From Piscicola geometra (Eukaryota > Annelida > Clitellata > Hirudinida > Piscicolidae), in contig OX030961.1 of the NCBI GenBank assembly GCA_943735955.1, positions 3,288,920 through 3,352,919 of the forward strand: 64,000 nt of DNA, read 5' to 3'. The position numbers and the translations under genes were made by a program. Position 1 is the first letter of the stretch. Each line of letters begins with the position of its first letter. The notes beneath the pieces are model-generated. The model did not search any database and was not told the origin of the DNA. It saw only the letters and a program-made list of their open reading frames with translations. Below are positions 1 through 17,095 of the stretch, piece after piece.

Positions 1-2315
1 ACACACACATACAAAAACACACAGACAGACACACTCATGCAATCTTCCACCCTCTCATTCACCACCCCCTCCTCCTACTCTTCCCCACCAAACCAACAAC
101 ACTCCAAGCCTTCACCCAACAAATCATCCACTCATCTCCCATCCCAACAATCGTCTGGAGCTTCTTAATTACGTGTCATTCTGCCTTCAACCCACGTTTC
201 TCTCCTCCCTTCCACCATGCTGCATCTTTTTTCCACTCACTGTCTGGGCGTGCTAATTGGTGAAGTAGTATTACAGTTTTTTTAATAAATATATGTAGAT
301 TTGAAAAAATTGTTATTCTAAAATAGGCGAAGGTTTAAAAGTGCAAAATAAATCACCCATAGAAAAATAAATTTGGGATAAAATAATAGAAAGACTTTTT
401 CAAGAAAAAAAAGAGGTTCTTCAAATGACAACAAAAACAAGAGAAGAAAGAAAAAAAGAAGGAAGAAAGGTAGTAAAAAAGGAAGTAAAAAAGAGAGGAA
501 GGAAAGAAGAAGAGTCAAGGGTGGTCACCCCAAATGACCCCACGGTGATTCATTACTCTGCATTTAATACTCTTTCTTTCATCACTATCTTCTCTTTTCT
601 TCGCCATCAATCCATCAGTATATTTGTAAGTTTTCTCTTAACAAAGAAAAACAACTCTTATTCTTTCATTTAAAAGGTTTAAATGGTTCTAAGATTCGCC
701 TACCAGTGTGTTATAGGCTTTTACAGTGATTTTCATAGGTAACTTAAAAGTTAAGAAATATTTTTGAAAAATGCAAAATGATATATATATATATATAAGA
801 TAAATCCGTTTAATTACAAAAATTACATTTTTTTACAAAGTTAAATAGAAAATACGAACCTAATCATCTTTTTTATTCATTTTTAAATACCTGAAAATAA
901 AAATATTAAAATAACTTACATTGATAAACACCATAATTCAAAGACACAGAAAACAGGCTTTCTCATTCTAGTGACTTGGCCAATCTGATGCAGTTTGTAT
1001 GTCAATATTTGACTTACGAATAGCTGGACACAAAGAAATGAGTCATTGTGTGTGCCATGTCTTGTTCCGTGACTTTTCTTTGATGTTTTTCCATTTTTGA
1101 GTACGTATTAAAATGAAAAATCTTTTATATTTGTTTTCTAAATAGATAATAAGTACCACATTTAATAATTAACTCTTTTTTACTCCTAACTAAAAGATAA
1201 TACAATGAATAAAGATAATAATAACAGTAATGGGATAATCTTTATTTGCGTCAAGTTTGCTCATAACATTCCGTCATCTGCTTTGAAGTCCTCCATTTCT
1301 GCACAAATGCCCTTTCGAGGCTTAAAGGGGAGGTGGATTCTGTAGAGAATTAGGTGAATTCTTGGATTTGATAGGATGAAGGGTTTGGCGGATGGATGGA
1401 TTGGATGCAATAAATGATTTTGCTAATGGTGGTTTCGTTGAAAAGAAAAGCTGGGAATGTGTGAAGTGGCTTGGAAAGATTATTTTGAGTAAATAGATAG
1501 TTCTTTAAATAAAAAGTTGAAAAAGAAGAAGAATTAAAAAATATCAAATATCTAAAAACAAGCAGTTTGGTTAAGAAGAATCAATCTATTCCGTGTTTTT
1601 TCATGGTTACTTTCTAAACCGACCCATAAATTAAATTTTAGAAACAAAATTTTTAATAAATAAATTAAATATTTCATCCTTAGAAAAGTATTCACATAAA
1701 ATCTTTTAGGGTAAAAATGTAAAAACTCCGGTGGATTTTGTCTTCACGCATAATTCCATCATTCAAAATATATCGTAAGAACCTCCGACCTTTTGGGTCA
1801 TGACCTTTATAACAAGAATCTCAGTTATGCACATTTGAATATTAAGTTTGTTCTATTTCATTGATTTTTTCAGTGCTCTAATAAATTTAACTATCGACTA
1901 TAGATAAAGTTTATGTCTGCAAATATAATGTATTGGTTGGTTACCATTTAAAGAAATACTTAGTTAGTTGATTAATTAATAAATTAATATGAATAGTGTT
2001 GAGATTATAAAACAGCAAATACTTTTAAACATACTTTTATGAAACTATCTTTTAAAAAACCTACGCAGATCTCCACACATACAAGAAGACACACTCATAA
2101 AGACCAAGGGCTTAAGAGAAAACAAACATTCCATGCACCCCTTTAATCCAGCAGCTGAATGATCATTCAAAAGGACTCAGAAAACTCTAGAATGTTATGC
2201 GCCTCTATGCAAGATCATGGAATGTCAAAGAAATGCTCTTCCATTCAAAGAAATCATTTTTCTATTGACAATGGTCCTCTGTTAATCCGCATCCTATTAT
2301 AGTGGTTATTCACGT
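1..2315. other. Non-coding A+T-rich stretch
   Basis: No convincing gene. It starts in a CA-rich simple stretch (1-60), has a purine-rich patch around 425-520 and a short (TA)n run near 780-797. Its only open frames are short and compositionally driven. A palindromic nuclear-receptor-type site at 1795-1806 is listed separately. Confidence 0.6.
1795..1806. promoter_or_regulatory. Palindromic nuclear-receptor element (IR0)
   Basis: GGGTCA is followed directly by TGACCT, an inverted repeat with no spacer, one base from the classic thyroid/retinoid palindrome AGGTCATGACCT. A further half-site-like GACCTT lies just upstream. The resemblance is seen; use as a binding site is inference. It lies 5.3 kb past the 3' end of the COUP-TF coding sequence. 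Confidence 0.3.
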
Positions 2316-2353
2316 GTGTGTCGCGTGTGTGTTTGTGTGTATGTGAGTGTGTG

Positions 2354-2452
<99 letters not shown>

Positions 2453-2575
2453 GTGTATTTGGGTGTTTTTGTGTATGTGTGTGTGTGTGTGTGTGTTTGG
2501 GTGTTTTTGGGTATGTGTGTGTGGATGTTTTTGTGTGTTTGTGTGTGTGTGCTTGTGTGTGTGTGTTTTTTTCTT
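2316..2575. repeat. (GT)n microsatellite with degenerate tail
   Basis: An almost pure GT dinucleotide tract runs from about 2351 to 2455, with a GTGTGC interruption near its start. It continues as degenerate GT-rich sequence to about 2575. Long Val/Cys open frames here are products of the repeat, not genes. Confidence 0.97.
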
Positions 2576-3469
2576 CTTCTGTGTGTGTATGTGCGTATGT
2601 TGTTTGTTTCTGTTTTTTACTGTGTGTCTTTGTAGGTTTTTTTACGGATTTAAGGTGTGTGATGTAATACGTTGGTTTGTTTTTATATGTGGTTTTTTTA
2701 TTATAAATGTTTAATAAATATAATTAAATAACTAAATCATCTCTTAGAGACACCTGCATACCAGTAATTCGAAAATCTTCTAATTAACATTCATTCTTCA
2801 CATTGCAACAACTAGTATGACCCCATTCATAACCCCGACCCCCCTTCATAACACCAATCATAAAACATCTCAAAAACCCATTATATGACCCTGGAGGAAG
2901 GGGTCACAACCAAAAGGTCGCATCTCTTCAAGGTCATCTTTGTAGGTCACCCCTTCAGGTCACACAGTGCATTCTATTGTCTCATTGATGGAAGGATTTT
3001 TGGGATTGTATTCAGGTCTGATATAATTGTAACTCCATTGGGTTTGTTAGCGTTTATTAGCCATCGTTCGATCAGGCAACATTATCCGGTCATTTTTGAC
3101 TTTTTTAACCTAAAAAGGAATTTTAAGATGTACCAATCAATTTATTCTCCGAAACTAAAATAAACTACATTGAAAATCGATTGAAAAAAGTAACAATGTT
3201 TATATAAAAAAGTAAACTTATTCACATCAATTCAGTTTACCTACATGAGATAAAAATTATGATGATGATAGAGTGTTGGAATTTGGGGTTACCCATTCCG
3301 ACCCTGGATCGTCGACCTCTTTATGAGTGACCAATTACCAGCATCATTACCATGAACGCTAATTTATCATTAATTGAGAAAGGAATGTACCCTTAATATC
3401 ATATTTGTTTAATTAAATAAAAAAATAGTTCTTATTCTTATTATTATTGCTACAAAAAAACTAATACTA
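2576..3469. other. Non-coding stretch with receptor half-sites
   Basis: No gene seen. The notable content is a run of AGGTCA-like hexamers between 2886 and 2962 (listed separately), with further TGACC/GACCC-type half-sites near 3298-3335. Confidence 0.55.
2886..2962 (+). promoter_or_regulatory. Cluster of nuclear-receptor half-sites
   Basis: Six AGGTCA-type hexamers lie within 77 bases: TGACCC (2886-2891), GGGTCA (2901-2906), AGGTCG (2915-2920), AGGTCA in the context TCAAGGTCA (2928-2936), AGGTCA (2944-2949) and AGGTCA (2957-2962). TCAAGGTCA is the extended half-site bound by FTZ-F1/NR5A and ERR receptors. Five are in the same orientation with spacers of 7-10 bases. This could be an enhancer, possibly of the nearby COUP-TF gene; that is inference. 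Confidence 0.35.
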
Positions 3470-3475
3470 ATGCAA

Positions 3476-4046
<571 letters not shown>

Positions 4047-4050
<4 letters not shown>

Positions 4051-4316
4051 TTTTGAAGACATCTCTTAACTATTCGCACTTCAGGGCTACTCCATGCACT
4101 CAAACCTTCTCGAGCCACTAGAGAATTATCGAAGGCTTTATTGGGTGCACTGATTGATTGAGGAGACAAAGCACTGAATGAATGGCTTGATGGATTGGTC
4201 GTTGACTGATTCAATGCCTCGTCGACTGACAAAGTGATGAAGAATACGCTTGCCAATGCAGGCCGTTGCACCTTCGCTCTTGTTATGGACCGTGGTGGTC
4301 TGGTTTTCAATTCTTT
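4047..4316 (-). CDS. Candidate alternative 3' exon (possibly of the COUP-TF gene)
   Basis: A minus-strand segment, more G+C-rich than its surroundings, starts right after a good acceptor (pyrimidine run then CCAG, AG at 4318-4317). Spliced in phase 0 it stays open for about 89 codons to a TAG at 4049-4047, with a Ser/Pro/Asn-rich protein. Spliced in the phase left by COUP-TF exon 3 it is open for about 60 codons. It lies about 2.8 kb past the receptor stop, on the same strand. Drosophila seven-up is known to make isoforms with different C-termini, so an alternative last exon is possible. No homology is recognised and the open frame may be chance. Confidence 0.22.
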
Positions 4317-4935
4317 CTGGAAAAAAGGAGTTTTGAAGTAGACTCTTTTACTTGAACTTTGTAAAAACTTTATATTTATAAAAACATTATTCAAAGTATT
4401 TTGAAATAAATTGAGAAATAAAGTTCAAAATTAATATATTATAAAATAAACCTAATAAATGATATGAAGAATTAGACAAAATAGATAATTATTTTTCTTT
4501 AATTAATGGAATAGGTGGATTTCGTGTGCTTAATGCCGGCATGGCGTCTTGTTTCATTATTATTTCATCACGAGGTCAATCTAAAGACCACGTAGACTTC
4601 CATTCGTTGATTGAGTGGAAGAGAGGGTGGTGAAGATGATGGTGTTGATTGTTTATGAAGTGTTGCTGAAAATAGTAATGTTTTCACAACATCTCAAATG
4701 ATTTTTGCTTCGAGATATATAGTGAAATTTATCTAGCTAAAAATTATCAAAAAGCTAAAAGCTTTGTTTAAAAATTTAACTGTTTTCGACTAAAAATAAA
4801 GCTAGCAGTTGAGTAAACAAAAGTAGGAAAAAACATATTTTTAACAAATTCGATAAATATAAATAAACGCATTTTTATTTGAAAACATGAAAAAAATAAC
4901 ATAAAAAACAGCAATGAAGGATAAATAATTTATAG

Positions 4936-5012
4936 CCAATCATAATGCAGGAGATCTTGTGACGTCGACGATGACACCTCGCTGTCAGGTACCCGCCTGA
5001 TGCGTGACGTCA
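4936..5012. promoter_or_regulatory. CCAAT/CRE promoter-like island
   Basis: Within 77 bases of A+T-rich DNA lie a CCAAT box (4936-4940), TGACGTCG (4960-4967), an interrupted palindrome TCAGG-N6-CCTGA (4985-5000) and a perfect CRE, TGACGTCA (5005-5012). A splice-donor-like AAG/GTGAGA follows on the plus strand near 5026. Together they resemble a promoter, but no coding exon is recognised on either side. Confidence 0.3.
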
Positions 5013-6843
5013 GTGGAGAGGTGGAAGGTGAGAGGAGGAGGAAAGCAAAAGAGTTGAAGGGTGAAGGAAGAGGTAATTGAATGGGTGAAGAAAGATGGGA
5101 ATTGAAAGGGTAAGGAAAAGAATATGTTGGAAAAAAAGAGACGTGGAGTCTTGAAAAAGCTGGTAGAAGGTTGAAAAATGGGAAGTTTTAAAAAGAATGA
5201 AAAAAGAATGAGATTTAAACGGTCGGATGTTTGAGCTTATGGTGTGAGGGTGTGAATGGTTGGATGGATTTTGTGTGGTCTGCTTGATGAGAGATGAAAC
5301 TCAGAAAAGAATTTGTTTATAAATTTAAAAAATTCAAAACTTATTTTTGGCTACAAAATTAATAAAATATAAAACAAAAATATTTTATAAAGATTAAATT
5401 TAAAAAGAAAAATATATTTTATTTCCTGTTTTTGTACGTTGATGCTCATTAATATGAATTTATAAATATGTGTGTCTAACATATAATTGAATGTATGTTT
5501 AGATTGACGGTTGATTGGAAGCTCGAATGTTATTAATTCATTAGCAATTCTCAGACTGGCAACCTTTAACCCAGGCATCGTTTATTATCTACCGTCGTAT
5601 CGGTTGGCGCTTCTGGTTGCGGTAGTAGTAGTTTTTGTAGCAGAAGAAAAGGTGAAGACGATAGACAATTTTGTTTTTTTGATGGTCACGGATTTGGAGT
5701 ATGTTGCAATTGTGTTTTGGGTGTTTCTAGTAGTTATGTTGTTAGACATTTTTGTGGTGACGAATGCTTTAGTAAGCGTCGTTTCGAGGGAAGTGGTAGG
5801 TATGGCTTTGAGATGCATGAGGTAGAGGTTATATTATTCGTGAAAATAGTGTTTGTATTTTAGTGAAGGAAGTTGCGTGTTTTTCTCGACTTTTCACAAA
5901 TTTCTTGTTTTAAAGAAAAACAGAAAAATTCTTGAATGTATTTTATTATCAAAAATAGCATCGGTATACTTTTGTGATAATTTTTTGGTGATTTAATTAA
6001 TGTAATTTAACCTCAGAACATGAGTTAATTGGCATAAATATGTCGTGAAAATTAATGAGTGAGTATATGAAAAAAAAATAATTAAAATGTAATATTAATG
6101 AATCATTTTGATAAAGAAATAACAGTTGCAGTTAACTCTTTAATGGACATTCGCTGGGAATAAAATAAATAAATGTTAATGACAATATAGATTACAATTA
6201 TCACTATTCATCATTGTTTTTGTCAATATTTTAAATTATTAACTCCTAAAAGTGATTACATGAATACATAAATAAAACATTTTAAATAGTTTCCTATTTA
6301 CAGTAATGATTTAAGCTCTGAATTTACATTTATACAAAAACAACATAAAATAAATTCTAAACGTTTGTAACACAAAAATAACATAGTCTTGATGCTATAG
6401 TCTATAAGAAAAAAAAATTGACAAAAACCTCAGTTTTCCAGGCAAATCTTAGGTTCTTTAAAAGCAAATTTTAATTTATTTTTAAAGGTTTGTTTGAATA
6501 AATAATATAAATATATAGTAAAAAGAATGATTAAAATATTTTAAACCATGAAAGAATAGAATAATTTATAAGTTTAGATGTAAGTAATGTTTAAACGAAA
6601 TTGAATACATATCAAAATTGATTGTAAGATCTTTGAGTGATTGAATTGTGCGCCGATATGCGTCTTTATGATATTCAGGTTCCTTGCGTTTGTTTGTGTA
6701 TTTTTGTGTCTGTAAATTTTTCTTATTTGTTTTGTGGTTTCCTATTTTTCTTCTTGTTTCTGTTTATATGCAATAAAGTGTTCTTATATAGATGTTGAAG
6801 TATTTTTATAATGTTTTGTTTGGATGTTACTTTAGACCCATAC

Positions 6844-6849
6844 TTTATT
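6844..6849 (-). terminator. Candidate poly(A) signal for the COUP-TF gene
   Basis: TTTATT on the plus strand reads AATAAA on the minus strand, about 310 bases past the receptor stop codon. Another lies near 6927. In such A+T-rich sequence AATAAA is common, so the choice is uncertain. Confidence 0.3.
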
Positions 6850-7157
6850 CAAAAAAGTTCTTATCTTTAACTATTTAAGTTATTATCAATTTAAGTTCTA
6901 AAAATACTTATGAGAGCTCAAATAGTTTATTCCAGCTTTTTTTCACTGTCTTGTAATCTATGTTTAATTCCCAAACACTGTGCACCTTAAATTTTTCTTA
7001 ATGAAACAAACTTTTTAGATTCAGTAACCAAAGTAACCTTATTAAACTTAATCAAGTTGACGATTCCCAGTGTTTCTCTATCCAATCCATATTTTGTTAA
7101 CCTAACAACAAAAAACCACAGCCCACACCCACATCCATCTTATAACACTTTGGATTC

Positions 7158-10494
<3,337 letters not shown>

Positions 10495-11688
10495 GACAAC
10501 CAGAAAAGTGGTTTGTTTTTTGTACTGGTAAAAATGGACTAGTTTGTAAACTGGAGCTCTAATGTGTGGAAAAAGTAATATTTAGCTGATTTAATAAGTG
10601 TAAAAATAACCAATAAAAAACGCTATTGAATCTCTCAAAAGTTAACATATATTTTTTATGGGAGAAAAATCAAGTTTTACAAAGAGAAATAAATCTATAA
10701 AAGATTGATTCAAAGAAAATCAACTTGCAAAAGAGTTTTACAGATGAATTCTTATATAAGAAGTGGCTGAAAGACAGGTAGTAGAAAAAAGATAAATGGA
10801 ATAACAGGAAACTCAATAGCCGACAATTTTTACAGAATCTGTGAGGGTTAATTAAATATGCAAGGAACGTGTACGTGCATGCACAAGGCAATACACTTTA
10901 TGAATAAATTATGCTTATTTATTCAAATCGACTTCACAATTTAGAAGATCAGCATTTTAGAATATATTTATAATTTTATATAATTTATTGATATTTCAAT
11001 AAATTTTTTAATGTTCTCAATAAAAATATACTTTCTAATAATTCAATTTTTTTAAATCAGCAGCACATTTTAGCTACAAGTGCGTTCGCGAAAAGCTTTC
11101 AATATAATATTTTATAAACGAAAGGGCAATTTTTTTCTTCTAAAAGCACTTCCACCATGGTTGATTTTGTGTTTAAACATTCAGACGAGTTTAAAAGCGT
11201 TTGCAGGCATAATTTATGTTCTACCATTAGTAATTGGTTTTTCAAAAATTGAATTGAATTTGAAGCTTTTAAAGGATATTAAAAATTGAAAGGATCACAC
11301 TCTATCAATTTTGTGACATATTTTGGTTAAAAAAAGACGTTGAAATATAGAGAAAAATCATGGCAAGATTTATTTGTAATTTAATTTTTTTTTTAAACTT
11401 GAAGTATTGGAAGGAAATTTTATGCTAAAATAGGAAGATACAATTGACTTGTTTTTTAAAATTTTACTTCATATTTTATGTAATTTATGCATCTTTTAGT
11501 CAGTAATTTATCTATCTATTTCTTCTCATTTTAGCAACTCATCATTCTTTCCATATATCCATTCTTCATCATCCATTCTTTCCTCTATTCATTCTTCAAT
11601 TTTGTCCTCCATCCATCCATTCTCACTCACTAGAAGCACAAACGACATTCCACATAAATTTGGTTTCTTTTAGAGGAAGAGTCCATGT

Positions 11689-11701
11689 TGACCCTGGGTC
11701 A
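11689..11701. promoter_or_regulatory. Everted nuclear-receptor repeat (ER1)
   Basis: TGACCC and GGGTCA are separated by one base, an everted repeat of receptor half-sites, 1.2 kb upstream of the COUP-TF start codon. An AGGTTA-like half-site follows near 11713. Binding is inferred only. Confidence 0.25.
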
Positions 11702-13999
11702 TCTCTCTTCTGAGGTTATAGGCAGCTAGCTGTAGACGGCTGTGGTTGTAGATTCGCGTGCGTTTATGTGTATGTGCATGTGTGTGTATGTGTGTGTTTG
11801 TGTTTTTTGGTGTGTGTTTGGTATTTTGAAACTCTGTTGGTATTATTGCATATTTTCAATTAAAATAATAAACTTAGTTTTATAAATCATCTCCCTCATA
11901 CCTCTACCAAGTCAGTAGCCCGATAACTTGATCTATGAATTCAACATCCATATAACATTTCGGAAGTTTAACTTAAATCATCTCTAAATAGTTCAAAAAA
12001 GGTATAAATAACCACGGAGAAGGTTCTTGTCTTCCACACGCATTAGATTCCTCGTATATCATGCCTACTGCCTGAACTAGAACCACAATAAGGCAATAAC
12101 TTCACTTAATTATCAAAAGTATACTAAAGCTTTGTCAAATTTTATATATTTTTCCTTCTTTTTAAACGTTATGAGAACCGGAAAATTGGCTATACAACGG
12201 AATAAAAAGTAAACAATCTAAATTGTTTTGAGAAAGTTGAACTCCAGATAATTCAAAAAAGATTTTTCAAATAAACGGGAAAGAAATCTTATGAAATGAA
12301 TTATTTCAAATAATAAGGCCAAAAGCGTTAACAACGGGCAGTTTTCAAAGCTTTAAATATTCTTTAGTGTTACATAGCGGCCCATAATATCAATATTAAT
12401 CTAAGAAAGTACTTGTTTAGGTAGCTAAATTGAGTTCTTGCAGTGAAGTTACGCGATTTTAATTTTTCTCAAAGAATAATTTTCATAGGTCAAATCTGAA
12501 ATTGCTGATATGTTCATCACAGCTTAATTCTTGGTTTTCAAATCATTCGAAAAATATATAATTTTGAAAAAAAAGGTATACAAAAAATAGTATTTCAAAA
12601 CTTAAATCAGTGGGCGATGCGTGGCTTTAGGAAGAATGCAAGTTTAACTGCGTTTGAAGGACAATGCAATAGGATGCAGACGTTGTGTGCGCGTGTCTGT
12701 GCCTTCAACTATTGTGTCGTTGTGCACGTGTGAGTTTTTCCATTCTCTGGACGCTTGTCTACACGAGGCGTGGAGATTTTGGTAGTTTATGTATTTGTGT
12801 TGCATTGGTTTCTATTTAGCTTTATTGATATTTTTGTGAGTTTGATAAGCATGAACATCTGATGGTTTGATAAGAGTGACAAATCATCACTAACTAGAAA
12901 TCAAAATAGAAAAAACAGAGTTTTTATCTTCTTGAAATAAAAAGAAATCGAATAAGTTATTAATTTATTTTAAAATTTCAAATATCGAGTTTTTTTGATT
13001 TTTTTGTGAAATTTCAGGAAATATAGATAAAAGTGAAAAAGCTGAGCTGAAGAAATAACAAACACGTAATTTTTCCTAAATATTTTTGTTTTTATTTCTT
13101 CCTATTTTTCCATTTTAAAATCGTAAAGTCGAAATCTTTAGCTTTTAAAAACTCATTAAAACATTAGAAAAAGCGTATAAACCTCTTTAAATCTATAAAA
13201 ACAACAAAACTCTCGCAAATGGGCAACAAAGCCGACCATCTCGCAGATTAGTGCTATCACCGAGATAACCGCTACAGATTGCGAATGCTTGAATTAATGA
13301 GCTTTGCAGTAATTGCCTTTGTTATTTCCCCGAAACAAAATATTTCGTAGGTTTTATTATTTTTTCAATCAGTTTCGTTTTTCCGAATCTTGTTCGCTAA
13401 TTTATTACACAATTTTTCATGAAAAACTAATTCTCAGAAGCACGAATAAATGTACCGTGAAATACCAATATATTTTCACATTTTAAAATCATTATTATTT
13501 CAAATTTACGAAAATTAAAACATTTTTTCAACTGCAAAAAGTTTTAATTAATTAAATATTAATGTTTTTTCCATTACTCTTTTTATTCTTAGTCAAATCA
13601 ACTCACTTATATATATTATTTCAATATTATTTGAAATTTAGTTACAAGTGTTGTTATTGCTCATCATAATTGCCACCATAAACATTCCTATTTCAAAATT
13701 TATGCTTGTACTAAGGGCCTAAAAAATAGTGTTTTTTTTAGAAAAATGATGGTGTCGGAACATTATGGGTGACCGAACAATGTGGTATTTCACTGCAAAT
13801 GATTCAACATCAACACACTAAACACACTACAGAAGGCGCACAAGCATAATTTTTATTGCACATTTCTGGACCACGAAGGCACAGAAACTCTCGAGTTGCA
13901 AGCCTCTGGGACAATCTCGTTTGTAGGAGGCACCTCTCGACCCTTTTCTTCCTAGCAATGACAAGCGAGCAATTTGACGGTGGTGTCTTCAATGCAAAG

Positions 14000-14100
14000 A
14001 GGTTAAAAGGGCGTGACCCGTCAGCTGTAAAAACCTCTCATTGGATGAAACTGCGCACAAATTATGTTAATACCTTTCGATCGGTCACCTAGCCACCAAT
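14000..14100. promoter_or_regulatory. CCAAT pair with half-sites, promoter-like
   Basis: ATTGG (14040-14044) and CCAAT (14096-14100) form a convergent pair of CCAAT boxes in contexts typical of NF-Y sites. Just left lie AGGTTA (14000), AGGGCG (14008) and TGACCC (14014), and CGGTCA lies at 14082. The island is less A+T-rich than its flanks. It is 3.5 kb upstream of the COUP-TF start codon and could be an upstream promoter or an enhancer. Confidence 0.25.
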
Positions 14101-17095
14101 CACAGTCTCTCTTCTATCTGTCGTCTGCTGCATCTCGCTCCTTTCCTCCCTTTCTTCTTTTCGTTTTTTTATGTATATTATTTTCGTTTGTTTTTTATTT
14201 TTTCACGTTTTCATGTTAAATTTGCCTGATATATTCATCCTAAGGCGTGTTTCTGGAATTATAACGTTTTCTGCAAAGCCGTGTTTAAAGGCTTTTCGTT
14301 AAAATTTCTTTAAATAAAATAAAATAATAAATTATATTTTATATAATATAATTAAAAAAACGCATTATAGAATTTATTTCATATAGAATTTCTTTTCTTA
14401 CGTTAAAATACAGCTTTCTGATATTAACAAAATTTTACTAGAAATTGTATACCTCAAAAAATACATATGCAACTAAAACAACAAAAATCTATGGAAAATG
14501 CTATAAAACTTGGAAAACGCCACCACAAAAACCACAGCAACAACAGCTAAAACAGCATTTCAATGATCCATCAATGCCCTCTCCGGGCCAAGTCCATGCA
14601 TTCATTTATGTGAACGTATTTGCTTGTGTGGCTGAAAACATTCTTATATAGATACATATATTTATATTTATTTATAACACCACAATTTTAAGCTTTCCAA
14701 TTGATTAATTTTAATATAACTTAATAATTTTGAATATGGAAAAATATTTATGAATACTTGCAAAGATAAAAAGCTCGTAGACTTCAAGCACGCATGCACA
14801 AGAGACTGAAATGCGGTTATGCAGATGCTTTGTTACGATCTTGATTGGTTAAACCAAGACGTATTGGATGGGTGGTTATGTGATGGTGAAGACTTTTTTT
14901 CGAATAAATGGTTTAGTAAAAAGGTTAAACATATTTATATGTTCAATTCTTGCAGTTAGCAAAATACTTTTGATTAATTAAATAATAGCTTTTAGTTTCT
15001 TAATGACACATATCACACAAATAATTGATCACAAAGCGGTCCAGGCATTAGAAGCTACTCTACTGAATGATGTTTATAGCAGTGAAATGCAATTTGATAA
15101 CGTTCGGCCTGACAAATGTCATCGACACCCGTGTTAACTCTTGATCCGCATATCAGTCTATCCTTCGCAGCGTGTATAACTCATCCGTGCTTTCTCCACT
15201 TTTGCTAATTCAACTCAAATTTATTTAAAAATTTGATTTTAGAGCTCACTGCTCTAGTTTTTAATTTTCACGCTATATTCACGCTTAGTTTTGATTTATA
15301 ATCTCCAAATGGGATTGAGAAAGGCAGTGTTGTGCTGTGGCTTGATAAGGTGCTCGGGCTCATTACTGTAATACAACACCCTTTCGCTTGTTGCGAGCTG
15401 CTAGAGAATTTATGAGGGCAAGAAGCTGATGGATGTTTGCGTGGAGTGGAAGGATTAACGCTGGAAATCCGTTAACACTGAATAACACGCCTCAGCTTCA
15501 AGTGGCTTGAGTGGTGTTAAATGAACTGAAAATGAGGCTGAGATTTCACAAATGCATGTATGTGAATTTCTCTTCTCAATTATAAGTGTGTCAGTGTAAT
15601 ATTCGAGACAATTATTATTAAAAATACAAAAATAAATATAAATTAGCGTGACAATTGATTAAGATAAACATTCATCATTGGAACAATTTTAAAACGCTAC
15701 ATTGAAATATAAAAATCAAACAAAGAGTGTCAAGAGACTGGTTGTGGTGGTGGATCGACAAAAGAATGATTAATTGCTTCTAACAACATTGCGCGCTCAT
15801 CGACTTTGAAGGACGAGTTTGACAGCCAAACCGTTCTTATCTTCGTTTAGATAGTAAAAATATCAACGTCTTTTGTGAGCTGCGAGTTGTAGCAATGCAC
15901 GGGCCTTTGATTATATGTGTTTTTTGACCAGGTTTGTGTGTTTTTATTAGGTTTGTGTGTTTAGTCATGTGTTCACCGTGCTAGCTTGTGTTTTACTTTT
16001 TCGTGTTTTTCTATGTTTGCGTTAATGTTTTCAACAGCTTTTCGACTCTTAAGTGTGATAGTTTGTTGCCTTTTGTCGATATCATGATATGTCGATTGTT
16101 TATGGCAATAATTGAGATTTATTAACCTTCCTATAACAGCCATCAGCAGACTGCTTTCGTGTCTGTTTTTGTGTATTTCTCAGTATTTGTGTAATCCAAT
16201 GCCAGTGTATTTCCTATCTTAATTTCAATATTTATAAAATCTAATTGAGTATCTGTTTTTTAGATAAAAACTAGCCAAAGGCTTGCTGTAGCATGGCAAA
16301 TGTAATTTAGATTTATAAAAATAGATTTTCACTCAATCTTGCGAGAATGAAGTGATTGACGTGTTTGAATTTATAGCTTTGAATTTAAATGATCAACAGT
16401 TCCTATGTTCAAATTTTTAATCTTTCAATCAATTCTTCGTGTTTAGGCCTATAAATCAACCAAAACTTGTTACTTCACTTTGAATAAAGATTAACCAGAA
16501 GCTTTTTAAATTTTAAAGAATAGGTTTACTTATTTAATAGTTTAGTTTGAATAAAAATAGAGTTTTCCAATTTTAAATTTAGTTTTATAAGCATTTCGGC
16601 AAATTGATGTACTAAAAAATGATAATGCTAAATAACAAAACTTTATAAAAAAATAACAATGGAAGAATTTACAAACCTTTTTGACCAGAGTTCCTAAAAG
16701 CTTTAAGAAACTTTTGTTTGATTTTTCTTTGTTTTATTTCATGTTGACTTTAACTAATGAATTGATTTTTTAACATCAAATATGAATTCTATAAATATTT
16801 GATTTTGAAATGGATTATTTTAAATCTTTATTCTTTTTTCTATATTTTTCTTAAATAAAAACTGAAATAATTTTTTTAAGTTTTCAACATTTATTGATTT
16901 GATTTCAATATTTTGAGGGAACAATAGAATTTGCTTCCCAGAAGGCTAAAAGTTGTAAAAATTATAGCTAAAAAGTTATAGATCTTAAACTTATAAAATA
17001 ATTATTTTAAAAAGTAAATAAAGTTTATTTCCCAATTTGAACTGAATCGCAGACACTGGTTGAATATCCGTTGAAGACAATGCGTGAAATGGCTT

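Larger units (their letters stand above)
4325..7157. other. Downstream flank of the COUP-TF gene, no firm gene
   Basis: A+T-rich sequence that should include the receptor's 3' UTR. Minus-strand AATAAA-type poly(A) signals occur at 6844-6849 and near 6927. It holds a promoter-like island (4936-5012) and a TAG/GTA-rich patch (5590-5820) with two weak open frames on opposite strands. No other coding signal is seen. Confidence 0.5.

Noticed and set aside
2316..2714. Overlapping Cys/Val-rich open frames
   Set aside because: Products of the (GT)n tract in three frames.
5511..5825. 104-codon hydrophobic plus-strand frame resembling a membrane protein
   Set aside because: Composition follows a TAG/GTA-rich low-complexity patch; the minus strand is equally open, and no splice or homology support exists.
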